10,717 nt of DNA, from contig DXIA01000194.1 in assembly GCA_019113125.1 (NCBI GenBank), forward strand, positions 1 to 10,717, read 5' to 3'. Made by a program: the position numbers and the translations under genes. Position 1 is the stretch's first letter, and each line of letters opens with the position of its first letter. Positions 1-6,641 of this stretch are shown in pieces. This DNA is from Candidatus Pygmaiobacter gallistercoris (lineage in GTDB: Bacteria > Bacillota > Clostridia > Oscillospirales > Ruminococcaceae). The notes under the pieces were generated by a model. That model was given only the letters and a program-made list of their open reading frames with translations, was not told where the DNA came from and searched no databases.

Positions 1-436
1 AGATCAGCGCCAGTTTCTGTTTCATGCCGTGGGAATAGCCGGCAATCGGGCTGCCGAGCGCGCCGGTCAGCTCAAAGGCGTCGGCGTATTTTGCGATCAG
101 ATCCTTGCGCTCCCCCTTCGGGATGGAATAGAGATCGGCGATAAAGGTCAGATAATTGATGCCGGTCAGAAAGTCGTACAGGTCGGGATTGTCCGGCAGA
201 AAGGCGGTCACCCGCTTGGCGCCGATCGGATCGCGGCGGATGTCATGCCCGTCGATCGCGATCTCGCCCTCCTCAAAATCAAGGATCCCGGCGACGGCGC
301 GCAGGGTGGTGGTCTTACCGGCGCCGTTGTGACCGATAAAACCGTAGATCGAGCCGGCGTCGACGGTCAGGTTCAGGTCCTCCACCGCCCTCTTTCCGTC
401 GGTGTAGGTCTTGGAGAAATGACGAATTTCCAGCAT
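1..436 (-). CDS. ABC transporter ATP-binding protein (partial, C-terminus off the left edge)
   Basis: Reading leftward from the ATG at 436, the first 145 residues of an ABC transporter ATPase are visible; the rest lies outside the window. The Walker A motif GHNGAGKTT is at residues 35-43. The LPDNPDLYDFLT stretch (about 80-91) occupies the Q-loop region and is typical of ABC-2-type exporter and permease ATPases. The signature motif appears as YSHGMKQK (134-141). Walker B and the H-loop are not in view. An AAAGAGGAA ribosome site sits about 6 nt before the ATG. By family, it should hydrolyse ATP on the cytoplasmic face to drive a membrane partner, probably encoded further left. The substrate cannot be told: ABC-2 ATPases serve drugs, Na+, lipids and peptides. 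The gene is divergent from nagZ and has its own promoter. The ATPase call is firm; the subfamily is inferred. Confidence 0.93.
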   Translation of the reverse strand, partial: MLEIRHFSKTYTDGKRAVEDLNLTVDAGSIYGFIGHNGAGKTTTLRAVAGILDFEEGEIAIDGHDIRRDPIGAKRVTAFLPDNPDLYDFLTGINYLTFIADLYSIPKGERKDLIAKYADAFELTGALGSPIAGYSHGMKQKLALI

Positions 437-502
437 ACAGATTCCTCTTTCCGGGCAAAGCCCTTGCAAAACTGCGGGGAAGGCCCCCGCGCTTGTGCCC
501 TC

Positions 503-530
503 ATTATAACATCTGCCCATCCGCAGTCAA
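503..530 (-). promoter_or_regulatory. Sigma-A-type promoter of the ABC ATPase gene
   Basis: On the minus strand, TTGACT (525-530) and TATAAT (503-508) are separated by 16 bp. A TG one base before the -10 gives an extended -10 element. Transcription would begin near 496, leaving a leader of about 60 nt. That leader carries two small GC hairpins: GCGGGG/CCCCGC (474-490) and GGGC/GCCC (453-463). Confidence 0.75.
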
Positions 531-549
531 GCAACTTTTCTAATCATTT

Positions 550-579
550 TTGACAAATCGGATGGAGCGCGGCTATAAT
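550..579 (+). promoter_or_regulatory. Consensus sigma-A promoter of the nagZ-like gene
   Basis: A perfect -35 TTGACA (550-555) and a perfect -10 TATAAT (574-579) are separated by 18 bp. The predicted start is near 586, about 63 nt before the ATG at 649. Because the promoter lies inside the longest open frame, which would open at TTG 550, it rules out that upstream start. The -35 box lies 19 bp from the divergent -35 of the ABC gene, so the two promoters are back to back. Confidence 0.85.
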
Positions 580-648
580 AAGGTACTCAATTTCGCAATA
601 AAAACTTACGGTAAAAAACAACTTTTTAGAGATCGAGGGGAGCGGCAG

Positions 649-1887
649 ATGAAAAGAAGAGAGAAGTTGATGGGAGAACTGCTCGCACTGTTCACCGCCG
701 CAGTGCTGCTGACCGGATGTGTGGAACGGCCGCCCCAAAGCGAACCGGAGAGCAGCAGTACCCCCATCCCGGTCTCTCAGCCGCAGAGCGTACAGTCGGA
801 GAGCGAAAATGAGCTGGATGCTGCGGAACAACTGCTTGCCGGGATGACGCTGCGACAGAAGGTGGGCCAGCTCTTTCTGATCCGGCCGGAGTCCCTCTGT
901 GGCGAGCTGACCCCGGATCAGGTGCATGACGCATCGGCGTTCGGGGTGAGAGAGTGGACCGATGCGATGACCAACCGGCTGGCGGAGTATCCGGCCGGCG
1001 GGGTGGTGCTCTTCGGCAAGAATCTGGTCGATCCCCAGCAGCTCGCCGCGATGATGGGGGCGATCCAGCGGACCGGAGGGATACCGCTGCTGGTGGGAAT
1101 TGATGAGGAGGGCGGCACCGTCGCCCGGCTGGCAAACAGTCCGGGGTTTGATCTGCCGCGGTTTGAGGAGATGGCTGCCATCGGGGCGCAGGGAGATCCC
1201 GATGCGGCACGGCAGGTCGGCGGCACCATCGGCGGCTATCTGCGGCAATACGGCTTTCAGCTCGACTTTGCCCCGGTGGCGGATCTCTGGACCAACCCAA
1301 AAAACACGGTGATCGGCACCCGCGCGTTCGGCAGCGATCCCGCACTGGTCTCCCGAATGGTCAAAGCGGCAATCGAGGGATTCCATGAGCAGGGAATTCT
1401 CACCTGTATCAAGCATTTTCCGGGTCACGGTGACACCGAAGGGGACAGCCATGCCGGCTATGTCGTCCTCGACAAGAGCTGGCAGGAGCTGAAGGGACGG
1501 GAGCTGATCCCGTTTGTCCAAAATTTCGAAAACACCGACCTCGTGATGGTCGCCCATATCCTGCTGCCCCAGGTGACGGATGATGGATTGCCGGCCTCCC
1601 TCTCGGCTGAGCTGATCAGCGGACGGCTACGGGGAGAACTCGGCTACGACGGGCTGGTCGTCACCGATTCGCTCGCGATGGGGGCGATTACCCAGCAGTA
1701 TACCAGCGGGGAGAGCGCGGTGCTGGCCTTTGCGGCCGGCGCGGATCTGCTGCTGATGCCGCAGGACTACACTGCGGCGTTTGAGAGCCTGCTGTCGGCA
1801 GTCGAGCGGGGAGAGATCTCCCAGACGCGGCTGGATGAGAGTGTGCTTCGGATCCTGCGGGCAAAACAGAAAGCTGGTCTGATATAA
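649..1887 (+). CDS. nagZ: Glycoside hydrolase family 3 beta-N-acetylhexosaminidase, lipoprotein (NagZ-like)
   Basis: The 412-residue protein carries the GH3 beta-N-acetylhexosaminidase hallmarks. These are the IDEEGG substrate-site motif, KHFPGHG at residues 255-261 followed by the Asp-Ser-His of the catalytic loop (266-268), and VTDSLAM with the presumed nucleophile Asp340. Family members remove N-acetylglucosamine from muropeptides in cell-wall turnover and recycling. The N-terminus is a lipoprotein signal: MKRREK, a hydrophobic stretch, then the lipobox LTGC with Cys24. A Ser/Pro/Glu-rich linker (about 25-55) follows. The enzyme should therefore be anchored outside the membrane, as in other Gram-positive NagZ proteins, unlike the cytoplasmic proteobacterial form. 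The ATG at 649 is chosen for its GAGGGGAG ribosome site and because the promoter lies inside the longer frame. The gene appears monocistronic. The family call is very firm; the exact substrate is inferred. Confidence 0.93.
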   Translation: MKRREKLMGELLALFTAAVLLTGCVERPPQSEPESSSTPIPVSQPQSVQSESENELDAAEQLLAGMTLRQKVGQLFLIRPESLCGELTPDQVHDASAFGVREWTDAMTNRLAEYPAGGVVLFGKNLVDPQQLAAMMGAIQRTGGIPLLVGIDEEGGTVARLANSPGFDLPRFEEMAAIGAQGDPDAARQVGGTIGGYLRQYGFQLDFAPVADLWTNPKNTVIGTRAFGSDPALVSRMVKAAIEGFHEQGILTCIKHFPGHGDTEGDSHAGYVVLDKSWQELKGRELIPFVQNFENTDLVMVAHILLPQVTDDGLPASLSAELISGRLRGELGYDGLVVTDSLAMGAITQQYTSGESAVLAFAAGADLLLMPQDYTAAFESLLSAVERGEISQTRLDESVLRILRAKQKAGLI

Positions 1888-1933
1888 AGAAGAGGATCGC
1901 TAGAGGATCGCTGCTGGCAGCGATCCTCTTCTT
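1887..1933. terminator. Hairpin terminator between convergent genes, with a tandemly duplicated arm
   Basis: A perfect 15-bp stem pairs 1887-1901 with 1919-1933. It begins at the last base of the nagZ stop and ends 2 nt from the UPF0210 stop. Leftward, the stem is followed by TTTATATC; rightward, the T-run is broken (TTATTCAGTTTTT). The 11-mer AGAGGATCGCT occurs twice in tandem (1891-1901, 1902-1912), so the right arm can instead pair with the inner copy to form a tighter stem (1902-1914 with 1917-1929). It probably serves both strands. Confidence 0.75.
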
Positions 1934-1935
1934 AT

Positions 1936-3297
1936 TCAGTTTTTGAGGCTCTGCAGCGGGGCGGGGATCCGGCCGCCGCGGGCGACAAACTCCTTCGGGG
2001 AGAACCGGTTGATCTCCATCACCGGTCCCCAGCCCAGCAGGCCGCCGAAGTTCAGGATCTCTCCCTTCTCCTTGCCGATCGCGGGGATGACCCGCACTGC
2101 GGTGGTCTTGGAGTTGACCATCCCGATCGCAGCCTCATCTGCGATCAGCGCCGAGATGACCTCGGCCGGGGTATCGCCGGGCAGGATCACCATATCGATG
2201 CCGACGCTGCAGACGGCGGTCATCGCCTCGAGTTTCTCAATCGAAAGGCTGCCGCACTGGACGGCTGAGATCATGCCGGCATCCTCCGACACCGGAATAA
2301 AGGCGCCCGACAGCCCGCCGACAAAGTTCGAGGCCATCACACCGCCTTTTTTGACCGCGTCGTTGAGCAGCGCCAGCGCGGCGGTGGTGCCGCAGCAGCC
2401 GCAGCTCTCGAGGCCCATTGCCTCCAGCACATTGGCGACCGAGTCGCCCGGAGCCGGGGTGGGGGCGAGGGAGAGATCGACGATGCCAAAGGGCACTCCG
2501 AGCCGCTCGCTGACCAGACTGCCGACCAGCTGGCCCATCCGGGTGATCTTGAAGGCGGTGCGCTTGATCAGCTCGGCCACCTGCCCGAGATCCATCCCGC
2601 CGGCCTGCTTTGCCAGTGCAGCCCGCACTGCACCGGGACCCGAGACGCCGACATGAATCTCGCAGTCCGGCTCGCCGGGGCCGTGGAAGGCGCCAGCCAT
2701 GAAGGGATTGTCCTCCGGCGCGTTGCAGAAGACCACCAGCTTGGCCGGACCAATGCAGTTGCGGTCGGCGGTGATCTCGGCCGCGCGGCGGACGATCGGG
2801 CCCATCATCGCGACGGCATCCATATTGATGCCCGCCTTGGTCGAGCCGATATTGATACTGCTGCAGACCAGTTCGGTCTGGGCCAACGCCTCGGGGATCG
2901 ATTCGATCAGCAGCCGGTCGCCCGCCGAAAATCCCTTCTGCACCAGCGCCGAGAAACCGCCGACAAAGTTGACCCCGACTTCCTTGGCAGCGGCGTCCAG
3001 CGTCTTGGCAAACTCAACCGGGTCGGGATCCTTGCAGCCGGCGAGCAGCATCGCGATGGGGGTCACCGAGATCCGCTTGTTGACGATCGGCACCCCGTAG
3101 GCGGCGCTAATCTCCTCCGCCACCGGCACCAGCTTTCTGGCGCGGGTGATGATCTTCTCGTAGATCTTTTCACAGGCGCGGCGGGGGTTCTCATCGGCAC
3201 AGTCGAGCAGCGAGATGCCCATCGTCACGGTGCGGACATCCAGATTTTCATCGCTGATCATCCGGATGGTCTCGAGTATATCTTTGGTATCCAACAT
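1936..3297 (-). CDS. UPF0210 / DUF711 family protein (PFL family protein)
   Basis: The 453-residue cytoplasmic protein matches the UPF0210 (DUF711) family in length and in conserved blocks. Examples are the [13 protein letters not shown] start, the NINMD-like [17 protein letters not shown] segment (about 151-167), [10 protein letters not shown] (215-224), and a Gly/Cys-rich [14 protein letters not shown] segment (297-310) with Cys299, Cys301 and Cys302. No signal peptide or membrane segment is seen. NCBI-style names for this family refer to pyruvate formate-lyase, but the biochemical role is not established to my knowledge. It starts 26 nt downstream of the UPF0237 ACT-domain gene on the same strand, the same pairing seen in streptococci (SP_0238/SP_0239), so the two probably act together. 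The ATG at 3297 has an AAAGGG ribosome site with a rather long spacer of about 12 nt. Translation ends at the convergent terminator. The family call is firm; function is unknown. Confidence 0.92.
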   Translation of the reverse strand: MLDTKDILETIRMISDENLDVRTVTMGISLLDCADENPRRACEKIYEKIITRARKLVPVAEEISAAYGVPIVNKRISVTPIAMLLAGCKDPDPVEFAKTLDAAAKEVGVNFVGGFSALVQKGFSAGDRLLIESIPEALAQTELVCSSINIGSTKAGINMDAVAMMGPIVRRAAEITADRNCIGPAKLVVFCNAPEDNPFMAGAFHGPGEPDCEIHVGVSGPGAVRAALAKQAGGMDLGQVAELIKRTAFKITRMGQLVGSLVSERLGVPFGIVDLSLAPTPAPGDSVANVLEAMGLESCGCCGTTAALALLNDAVKKGGVMASNFVGGLSGAFIPVSEDAGMISAVQCGSLSIEKLEAMTAVCSVGIDMVILPGDTPAEVISALIADEAAIGMVNSKTTAVRVIPAIGKEKGEILNFGGLLGWGPVMEINRFSPKEFVARGGRIPAPLQSLKN

Positions 3298-3323
3298 AAA
3301 ATCCGTTCACCCTTTCTCCGAGC

Positions 3324-3593
3324 TCAGATGTGGTGCATCGCGTCGTAGAGTTCCTGACGGGTCGTCTTGACGTCGACCCCTTTTTCCTCTCCGGCCTTGG
3401 CGAGCTGCTGCTGCAGCTGGTCAAACGGGACGGCGCAGTTCGAGATATCCACCACCATGATCATCGCAAAGGTTCCCGCAAGGATGCTCTGGGTGACCTC
3501 TTCCACATTGACATTCGCCTCGGCGCAGACCCCGGCGACCTTCGCCAGAATGCCCACGGTGTCCTTGCCCACAACGGTAATAACAGCCTTCAT
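3324..3593 (-). CDS. ACT domain-containing protein, UPF0237 family
   Basis: The 89-residue protein is essentially a single ACT domain. It begins MKAVITVVGKDTVGILAKVA, with the Gly-Ile ligand-loop signature, continues through VNVEEVTQSIL (about 25-35), and contains the FAMIMVVDIS strand. ACT domains are small-molecule sensors, most often binding amino acids, and usually work as dimers. UPF0237 members are stand-alone ACT proteins resembling the glycine cleavage regulator GcvR half. The ATG at 3593 is chosen because an AAGAGGAG ribosome site lies 8 nt upstream and the ACT fold begins here; a longer frame to 3677 would run over the promoter. It is the first gene of a two-gene leftward unit with UPF0210. 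It is divergent from the Lrp/AsnC gene, another amino-acid-sensing type. The ligand is unknown. Confidence 0.93.
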   Translation of the reverse strand: MKAVITVVGKDTVGILAKVAGVCAEANVNVEEVTQSILAGTFAMIMVVDISNCAVPFDQLQQQLAKAGEEKGVDVKTTRQELYDAMHHI

Positions 3594-3648
3594 CCCTAAC
3601 TCCTCTTTTCCGCGGCGTTTTCCGCACACTTGTTGTTGTGTTAGCACC

Positions 3649-3677
3649 ATTATATCAGATAATTTACAACGGCTCAA
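3649..3677 (-). promoter_or_regulatory. Promoter of the UPF0237-UPF0210 unit
   Basis: On the minus strand, TTGAGC (3672-3677, four of six consensus) lies 17 bp from a perfect TATAAT (3649-3654). The predicted start is near 3642, giving a leader of about 50 nt. Its -35 box lies inside the spacer of the opposing Lrp-gene promoter. Confidence 0.7.
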
Positions 3678-3682
3678 TTATC
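3658..3682. promoter_or_regulatory. Inverted repeat over both divergent promoters, candidate Lrp operator
   Basis: The arms GATAATT (3658-3664) and AATTATC (3676-3682) are exact inverse complements, separated by 11 bp. The 25-bp element overlaps the -35 boxes of both divergent promoters. Lrp/AsnC regulators commonly bind AT-rich palindromes next to their own gene, so this is a plausible autoregulatory site. No binding evidence is available. Confidence 0.45.
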
Positions 3683-3691
3683 AAGTATAAT
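3663..3691 (+). promoter_or_regulatory. Promoter of the lrp-aminotransferase operon
   Basis: TTTACA (3663-3668, five of six consensus) and a perfect TATAAT (3686-3691) are separated by 17 bp. The start would be near 3698, giving a leader of about 92 nt before the ATG at 3790. The leader contains a CCGCCGC/GCGGCGG hairpin (3744-3764) with a 7-nt loop. Confidence 0.78.
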
Positions 3692-3789
3692 AGATAAAAT
3701 TGTCTTCATCGCATAAAAAGGAGACAATCCGACAAGGACTTTTCCGCCGCGCAGTCTGCGGCGGTGCAAAAGAAAGGGCGGGATACAGC

Positions 3790-4272
3790 ATGGATCGAAT
3801 CTTGAGAATCTTGGAGGACAACGCGCGTCTTTCGCTGGAGGATATCGCAGCGATGACCGACAAGACGCCGCAGGAGGTCGCGGCGGCGATCGACGGGTAT
3901 GCAAAGGAGGGAATCATCAAGGGGTACAAGACCCTGATCGACTGGGACAAGACCGACTTTGTCCGGGTGAGGGCGCTCATCGAGCTGCGGGTCAGCCCGA
4001 AGAAGGATCACGGCTTTGACGAGATCGCCTCCACCATTGCCCGGTTTCCCGAGGTGGACAGCGTGATGCTGATGAGCGGCGGGTATGATCTCGGCCTCGT
4101 GATGACCGGCAAGAGCTTTCAGGAGATCGCGATGTTTGTCGCGCTGCGGCTCTCCCCACTGGACGATGTGCTCTCCACCGCGACCCATTTTGTGCTGCGG
4201 ACCTACAAAAAGGACGGGGTGATCTTCGTCGACGAAAACAGTAAAGATGAAAGAGGGTATAATTTCCTGTGA
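3790..4272 (+). CDS. Lrp/AsnC family transcriptional regulator
   Basis: The 160-residue protein has the classic Lrp/AsnC layout. An N-terminal helix-turn-helix (about 3-45, MDRILRILEDNARLSLEDIA...EVAAAIDGYAKEGIIKGY) is followed by a linker strand and a RAM effector domain (about 57-140). The RAM domain includes the GGYDLGLVMTGKSFQEI turn, the region where these proteins usually bind amino acids. The family forms dimers and octamers that activate or repress amino-acid metabolism genes. The ATG at 3790 fits the normal family N-terminus; the ribosome site (AAAGGGCGGG) is only moderate. The gene overlaps the following aminotransferase by 4 nt. This regulator-plus-aminotransferase order resembles the alaR-alaT pair of Bacillus subtilis, so an alanine-type effector is possible but unproven. 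A palindrome at its promoter suggests autoregulation. Confidence 0.93.
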   Translation: MDRILRILEDNARLSLEDIAAMTDKTPQEVAAAIDGYAKEGIIKGYKTLIDWDKTDFVRVRALIELRVSPKKDHGFDEIASTIARFPEVDSVMLMSGGYDLGLVMTGKSFQEIAMFVALRLSPLDDVLSTATHFVLRTYKKDGVIFVDENSKDERGYNFL

Positions 4273-5447
4273 TAGATTACAGCAAGCTGTTGGCTGCCCA
4301 CGCAAGGGAACTCAAACCCTCCGGCATCCGCAAATTCTTCGACGTCGCCGGCACGATGGAGGGCTGCATCTCGCTCGGGGTGGGGGAGCCGGATTTCAAG
4401 ACCCCCTGGATGATCCGGGATGCCGGCATCAAGAGCCTCGAGCGGGGCAAGACCTGGTATACCAGCAACGCAGGCCTCGCCGAGATGCGCCGGGAGATCG
4501 GCCGCTACCTCGAGCGGCGGTTTGATCTGCAGTACGACCCCGATACTGAGATGCTGGTCACGGTGGGCGGCAGCGAGGCGATTGACCTCGCGCTGCGGGC
4601 GGTGCTCGAGCCGGGGGATGAGGTCATCATCCCCGAGCCCTGCTATGTCAGCTATGCGCCGCTGACCGCTCTGGTCGGGGGCGTGCCGGTGCCGCTGCCC
4701 CTCAAGGCGGAAAATGGTTTCCGGCTGACGGCGGAGGAGCTGCGGGCGGCCATCACCCCGAAAACCAAGATTCTTGTAATGCCCTTTCCCTGCAACCCCA
4801 CCGGTGCGGTGATGCGGGAGAGGCATCTCGCCGCGCTGGCCGAAGTGCTCAAGGACACCAATATCCTGGTGCTCACCGATGAGATCTATGCCGAGCTGAC
4901 CTATGGCAGTCGGCGACATGTCAGTATCGCCTCGCTGCCCGGCATGAAGGAACGGACCATCTATATCAATGGCTTTTCCAAAGCCTATGCGATGACCGGC
5001 TGGCGGCTGGGCTATGTCTGCGCCCCCGCCCCACTGATGAAGGTGATGACCAAGATCCACCAGTACGCCATCATGTGCGCGCCGACTACCAGTCAGTACG
5101 CCGGCATCGTCGCGCTGCGGGAGGGAGATGAGGCGATCGAGGCGATGCGGGATGAGTACGATATGCGCCGCAAGTTCCTGGTCAATGCCCTCAACCGGAT
5201 GGGACTGACCTGTTTTGAGCCGGAGGGTGCGTTCTACGTCTTCCCCAGCATCAAGATCAGCGGCCTGGGCTCGGAGGAGTTCTGCGAGAAACTGCTCTAC
5301 TCCAAAAAGGTCGCGGTGGTGCCGGGCAACGCCTTCGGCAGCTCCGGCGAGGGATTTGTCCGGATCTCCTACTCCTATTCGGTGGCCCATCTGTCCGAGG
5401 CATTGGACCGGATCGGGGAGTTTTTGGAGGAGTGCCGCAATGGCTGA
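4269..5447 (+). CDS. Pyridoxal-phosphate-dependent class I/II aminotransferase (AspC/AlaT type)
   Basis: The 392-residue protein is a fold-type I aminotransferase. Visible landmarks are the GEPDF substrate-side loop (39-43), the VGGSEAIDLAL cofactor phosphate site (99-109), PCNPTG with Asn176, TDEIYAEL with Asp204 for the pyridine nitrogen, GFSKAYAMTGWRLGY with Lys238 forming the Schiff base, and VRISYS with Arg365 for the substrate carboxylate. It should transfer the amino group of alanine, aspartate or an aromatic or branched amino acid to 2-oxoglutarate. The exact substrate cannot be told. It begins with GTG, whose last two bases are the first two of the Lrp stop (GTGA overlap), implying translational coupling. 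Its 3' end overlaps the start of the DUF362 gene by 8 nt. The neighbouring Lrp gene favours alanine-type activity, which is an inference only. Confidence 0.93.
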   Translation: MIDYSKLLAAHARELKPSGIRKFFDVAGTMEGCISLGVGEPDFKTPWMIRDAGIKSLERGKTWYTSNAGLAEMRREIGRYLERRFDLQYDPDTEMLVTVGGSEAIDLALRAVLEPGDEVIIPEPCYVSYAPLTALVGGVPVPLPLKAENGFRLTAEELRAAITPKTKILVMPFPCNPTGAVMRERHLAALAEVLKDTNILVLTDEIYAELTYGSRRHVSIASLPGMKERTIYINGFSKAYAMTGWRLGYVCAPAPLMKVMTKIHQYAIMCAPTTSQYAGIVALREGDEAIEAMRDEYDMRRKFLVNALNRMGLTCFEPEGAFYVFPSIKISGLGSEEFCEKLLYSKKVAVVPGNAFGSSGEGFVRISYSYSVAHLSEALDRIGEFLEECRNG

Positions 5448-6597
5448 GCAAAATTCCGGAATTCTTTTGCAGACCGGCCTCTCCTATGACCGGCCGGAGG
5501 AGCTCGCCGTGGCGGTGGAGCGGATCTTTGCCCTCTGCCCGTCCGCCCGCCGGCTCGGGCCTGAAAGCAGCGTATTGCTCAAGCCGAACCTGCTGGCAAA
5601 GCATCCGCCCGAGCATGCGGTGACCACCCATCCGGCGGTGGTGGAGGCGGTGGTCAAGGCGCTGCGGCTGCGCGGGGTGAAGAAGATTACCCTCGCCGAT
5701 TCCTGCGGCGGAATTTACAGCGAGGGGGGCATGCGGTCGCTCTACCGGGTCAGCGGGCTGGCCGAGCTCTGTGAGCGGCTCGGGGTTGTGCTGTGGGAGA
5801 AGACCACCAGCGCTCCCCGGGCCTGCGACGGTCGTCTGGTGCACGAGTTCAACCTCATCACCCCGGTACATGAATGTGATTTCATCATCGATCTGCCCAA
5901 GTTCAAGACCCATGTGATGACCGGCATGACCGCCGCAGTCAAGAATTTGTTCGGCTGTATCCCCGGGCTGCAGAAGGCCGAGATGCACATGCGTTTCCCC
6001 GACCGGGAGCGGTTCGGGCAGATGCTCTGTGATCTTGCCGGGGCCGTCGCGCCCGACATGATCGTGCTGGACGGCATTGTTGGAATGGAGGGGGATGGTC
6101 CGGCCGGCGGAAAGCCCCGTGCGCTGGGACTGCTGCTCGGGGGTGAGGATCCGTGGAAAATCGATCTCGCCGTCGCATCGCTGATGGGACTGGAACCCGG
6201 CAAGGTGCCCTATCTCGCGGCGGGGATCCGCAGCGGGGTTTGTCCCGCTGCCTTCGCCCCCTCGATGCTGGCAGAGGACAGTGCGCCGCTCAACCCGATC
6301 GACAGCTGGAAACTGCCCGAGAGTTTTTCCAGCCTGACCTTTTCCGATCATTATCCGGTCGGTCTGCGGTGGGCCGGTTCGCTGGTGACCCGGCTGGCTG
6401 CACCCCGCCCGGTGATCCGCCGCAGCGACTGCATCGGCTGCGGCAAATGCGCCGAGATCTGCCCGGGACACACCATTCGGATCCAAAACGGCAAGGCGCA
6501 TATCAACCCATCCGGCTGCATTCGCTGTTTCTGCTGTCATGAGATGTGTCCGGCCAAGGCGATCGCGGTGCGCCGGATTCCGCTGTTCCGGCTCTGA
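5440..6597 (+). CDS. DUF362 domain-containing protein with C-terminal 2x[4Fe-4S] ferredoxin domain
   Basis: The 385-residue protein has a DUF362 domain (about 5-310). It is recognisable from SSVLLKPNLL (43-52), the HPAVVEAVVKAL helix, ITLADSCGG (83-91), DLPKFKTHVMTGMTAAVKNLFG (151-172) and IVLDGIVGMEGDGP. The C-terminus is a bacterial-type ferredoxin domain. Cluster 1 ligands are Cys331, 334, 337 and 341 (CIGCGKCAEIC); cluster 2 ligands are Cys360, 363, 366 and 370 (CIRCFCCHEMC), with an extra Cys365. It is probably a cytoplasmic iron-sulfur electron-transfer or redox protein; the DUF362 reaction is unknown. The ATG at 5440 has GGAGGAG 7 nt upstream, inside the aminotransferase gene. The longer frame opening at 5215 is only overlap. 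The coupled arrangement suggests co-production with the aminotransferase, but a functional link is inference. Confidence 0.9.
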   Translation: MAEQNSGILLQTGLSYDRPEELAVAVERIFALCPSARRLGPESSVLLKPNLLAKHPPEHAVTTHPAVVEAVVKALRLRGVKKITLADSCGGIYSEGGMRSLYRVSGLAELCERLGVVLWEKTTSAPRACDGRLVHEFNLITPVHECDFIIDLPKFKTHVMTGMTAAVKNLFGCIPGLQKAEMHMRFPDRERFGQMLCDLAGAVAPDMIVLDGIVGMEGDGPAGGKPRALGLLLGGEDPWKIDLAVASLMGLEPGKVPYLAAGIRSGVCPAAFAPSMLAEDSAPLNPIDSWKLPESFSSLTFSDHYPVGLRWAGSLVTRLAAPRPVIRRSDCIGCGKCAEICPGHTIRIQNGKAHINPSGCIRCFCCHEMCPAKAIAVRRIPLFRL

Positions 6598-6608
6598 CAG
6601 AAAATATG

Positions 6609-6625
6609 GCCGCCCAAGCGGCGGC
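6609..6625 (+). other. Short GC hairpin between the DUF362 gene and ispE
   Basis: GCCGCC (6609-6614) and GGCGGC (6620-6625) form a 6-bp stem with a 5-nt loop in the 44-nt gap before ispE. No T-run follows, so it is not an intrinsic terminator. It may be an mRNA stability or processing element. Confidence 0.4.
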
Positions 6626-6641
6626 GGGGGAGGGGATCTCG

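Noticed and set aside
29..553. 174-codon rightward open frame at the left edge
   Set aside because: The leftward frame through the same bases encodes an ABC ATPase with Walker A and signature motifs.
550..648. Longer nagZ frame starting at TTG 550
   Set aside because: A perfect TTGACA-18-TATAAT promoter lies inside it, and the lipoprotein signal with a good ribosome site starts at 649.
4258..4263. TATAAT just before the aminotransferase start
   Set aside because: No matching -35 lies at the right distance; it falls in the coding end of the Lrp gene and is probably chance.
4203..5390. 395-codon leftward open frame opposite the aminotransferase gene
   Set aside because: The rightward frame holds every expected aminotransferase catalytic residue; the leftward translation is rich in His/Arg/Gly with no recognisable fold.
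5215..5439. Upstream extension of the DUF362 gene into the aminotransferase gene
   Set aside because: The extension is Arg/Ser-rich and out of frame with real aminotransferase coding; ATG 5440 has a strong ribosome site and a normal family start.
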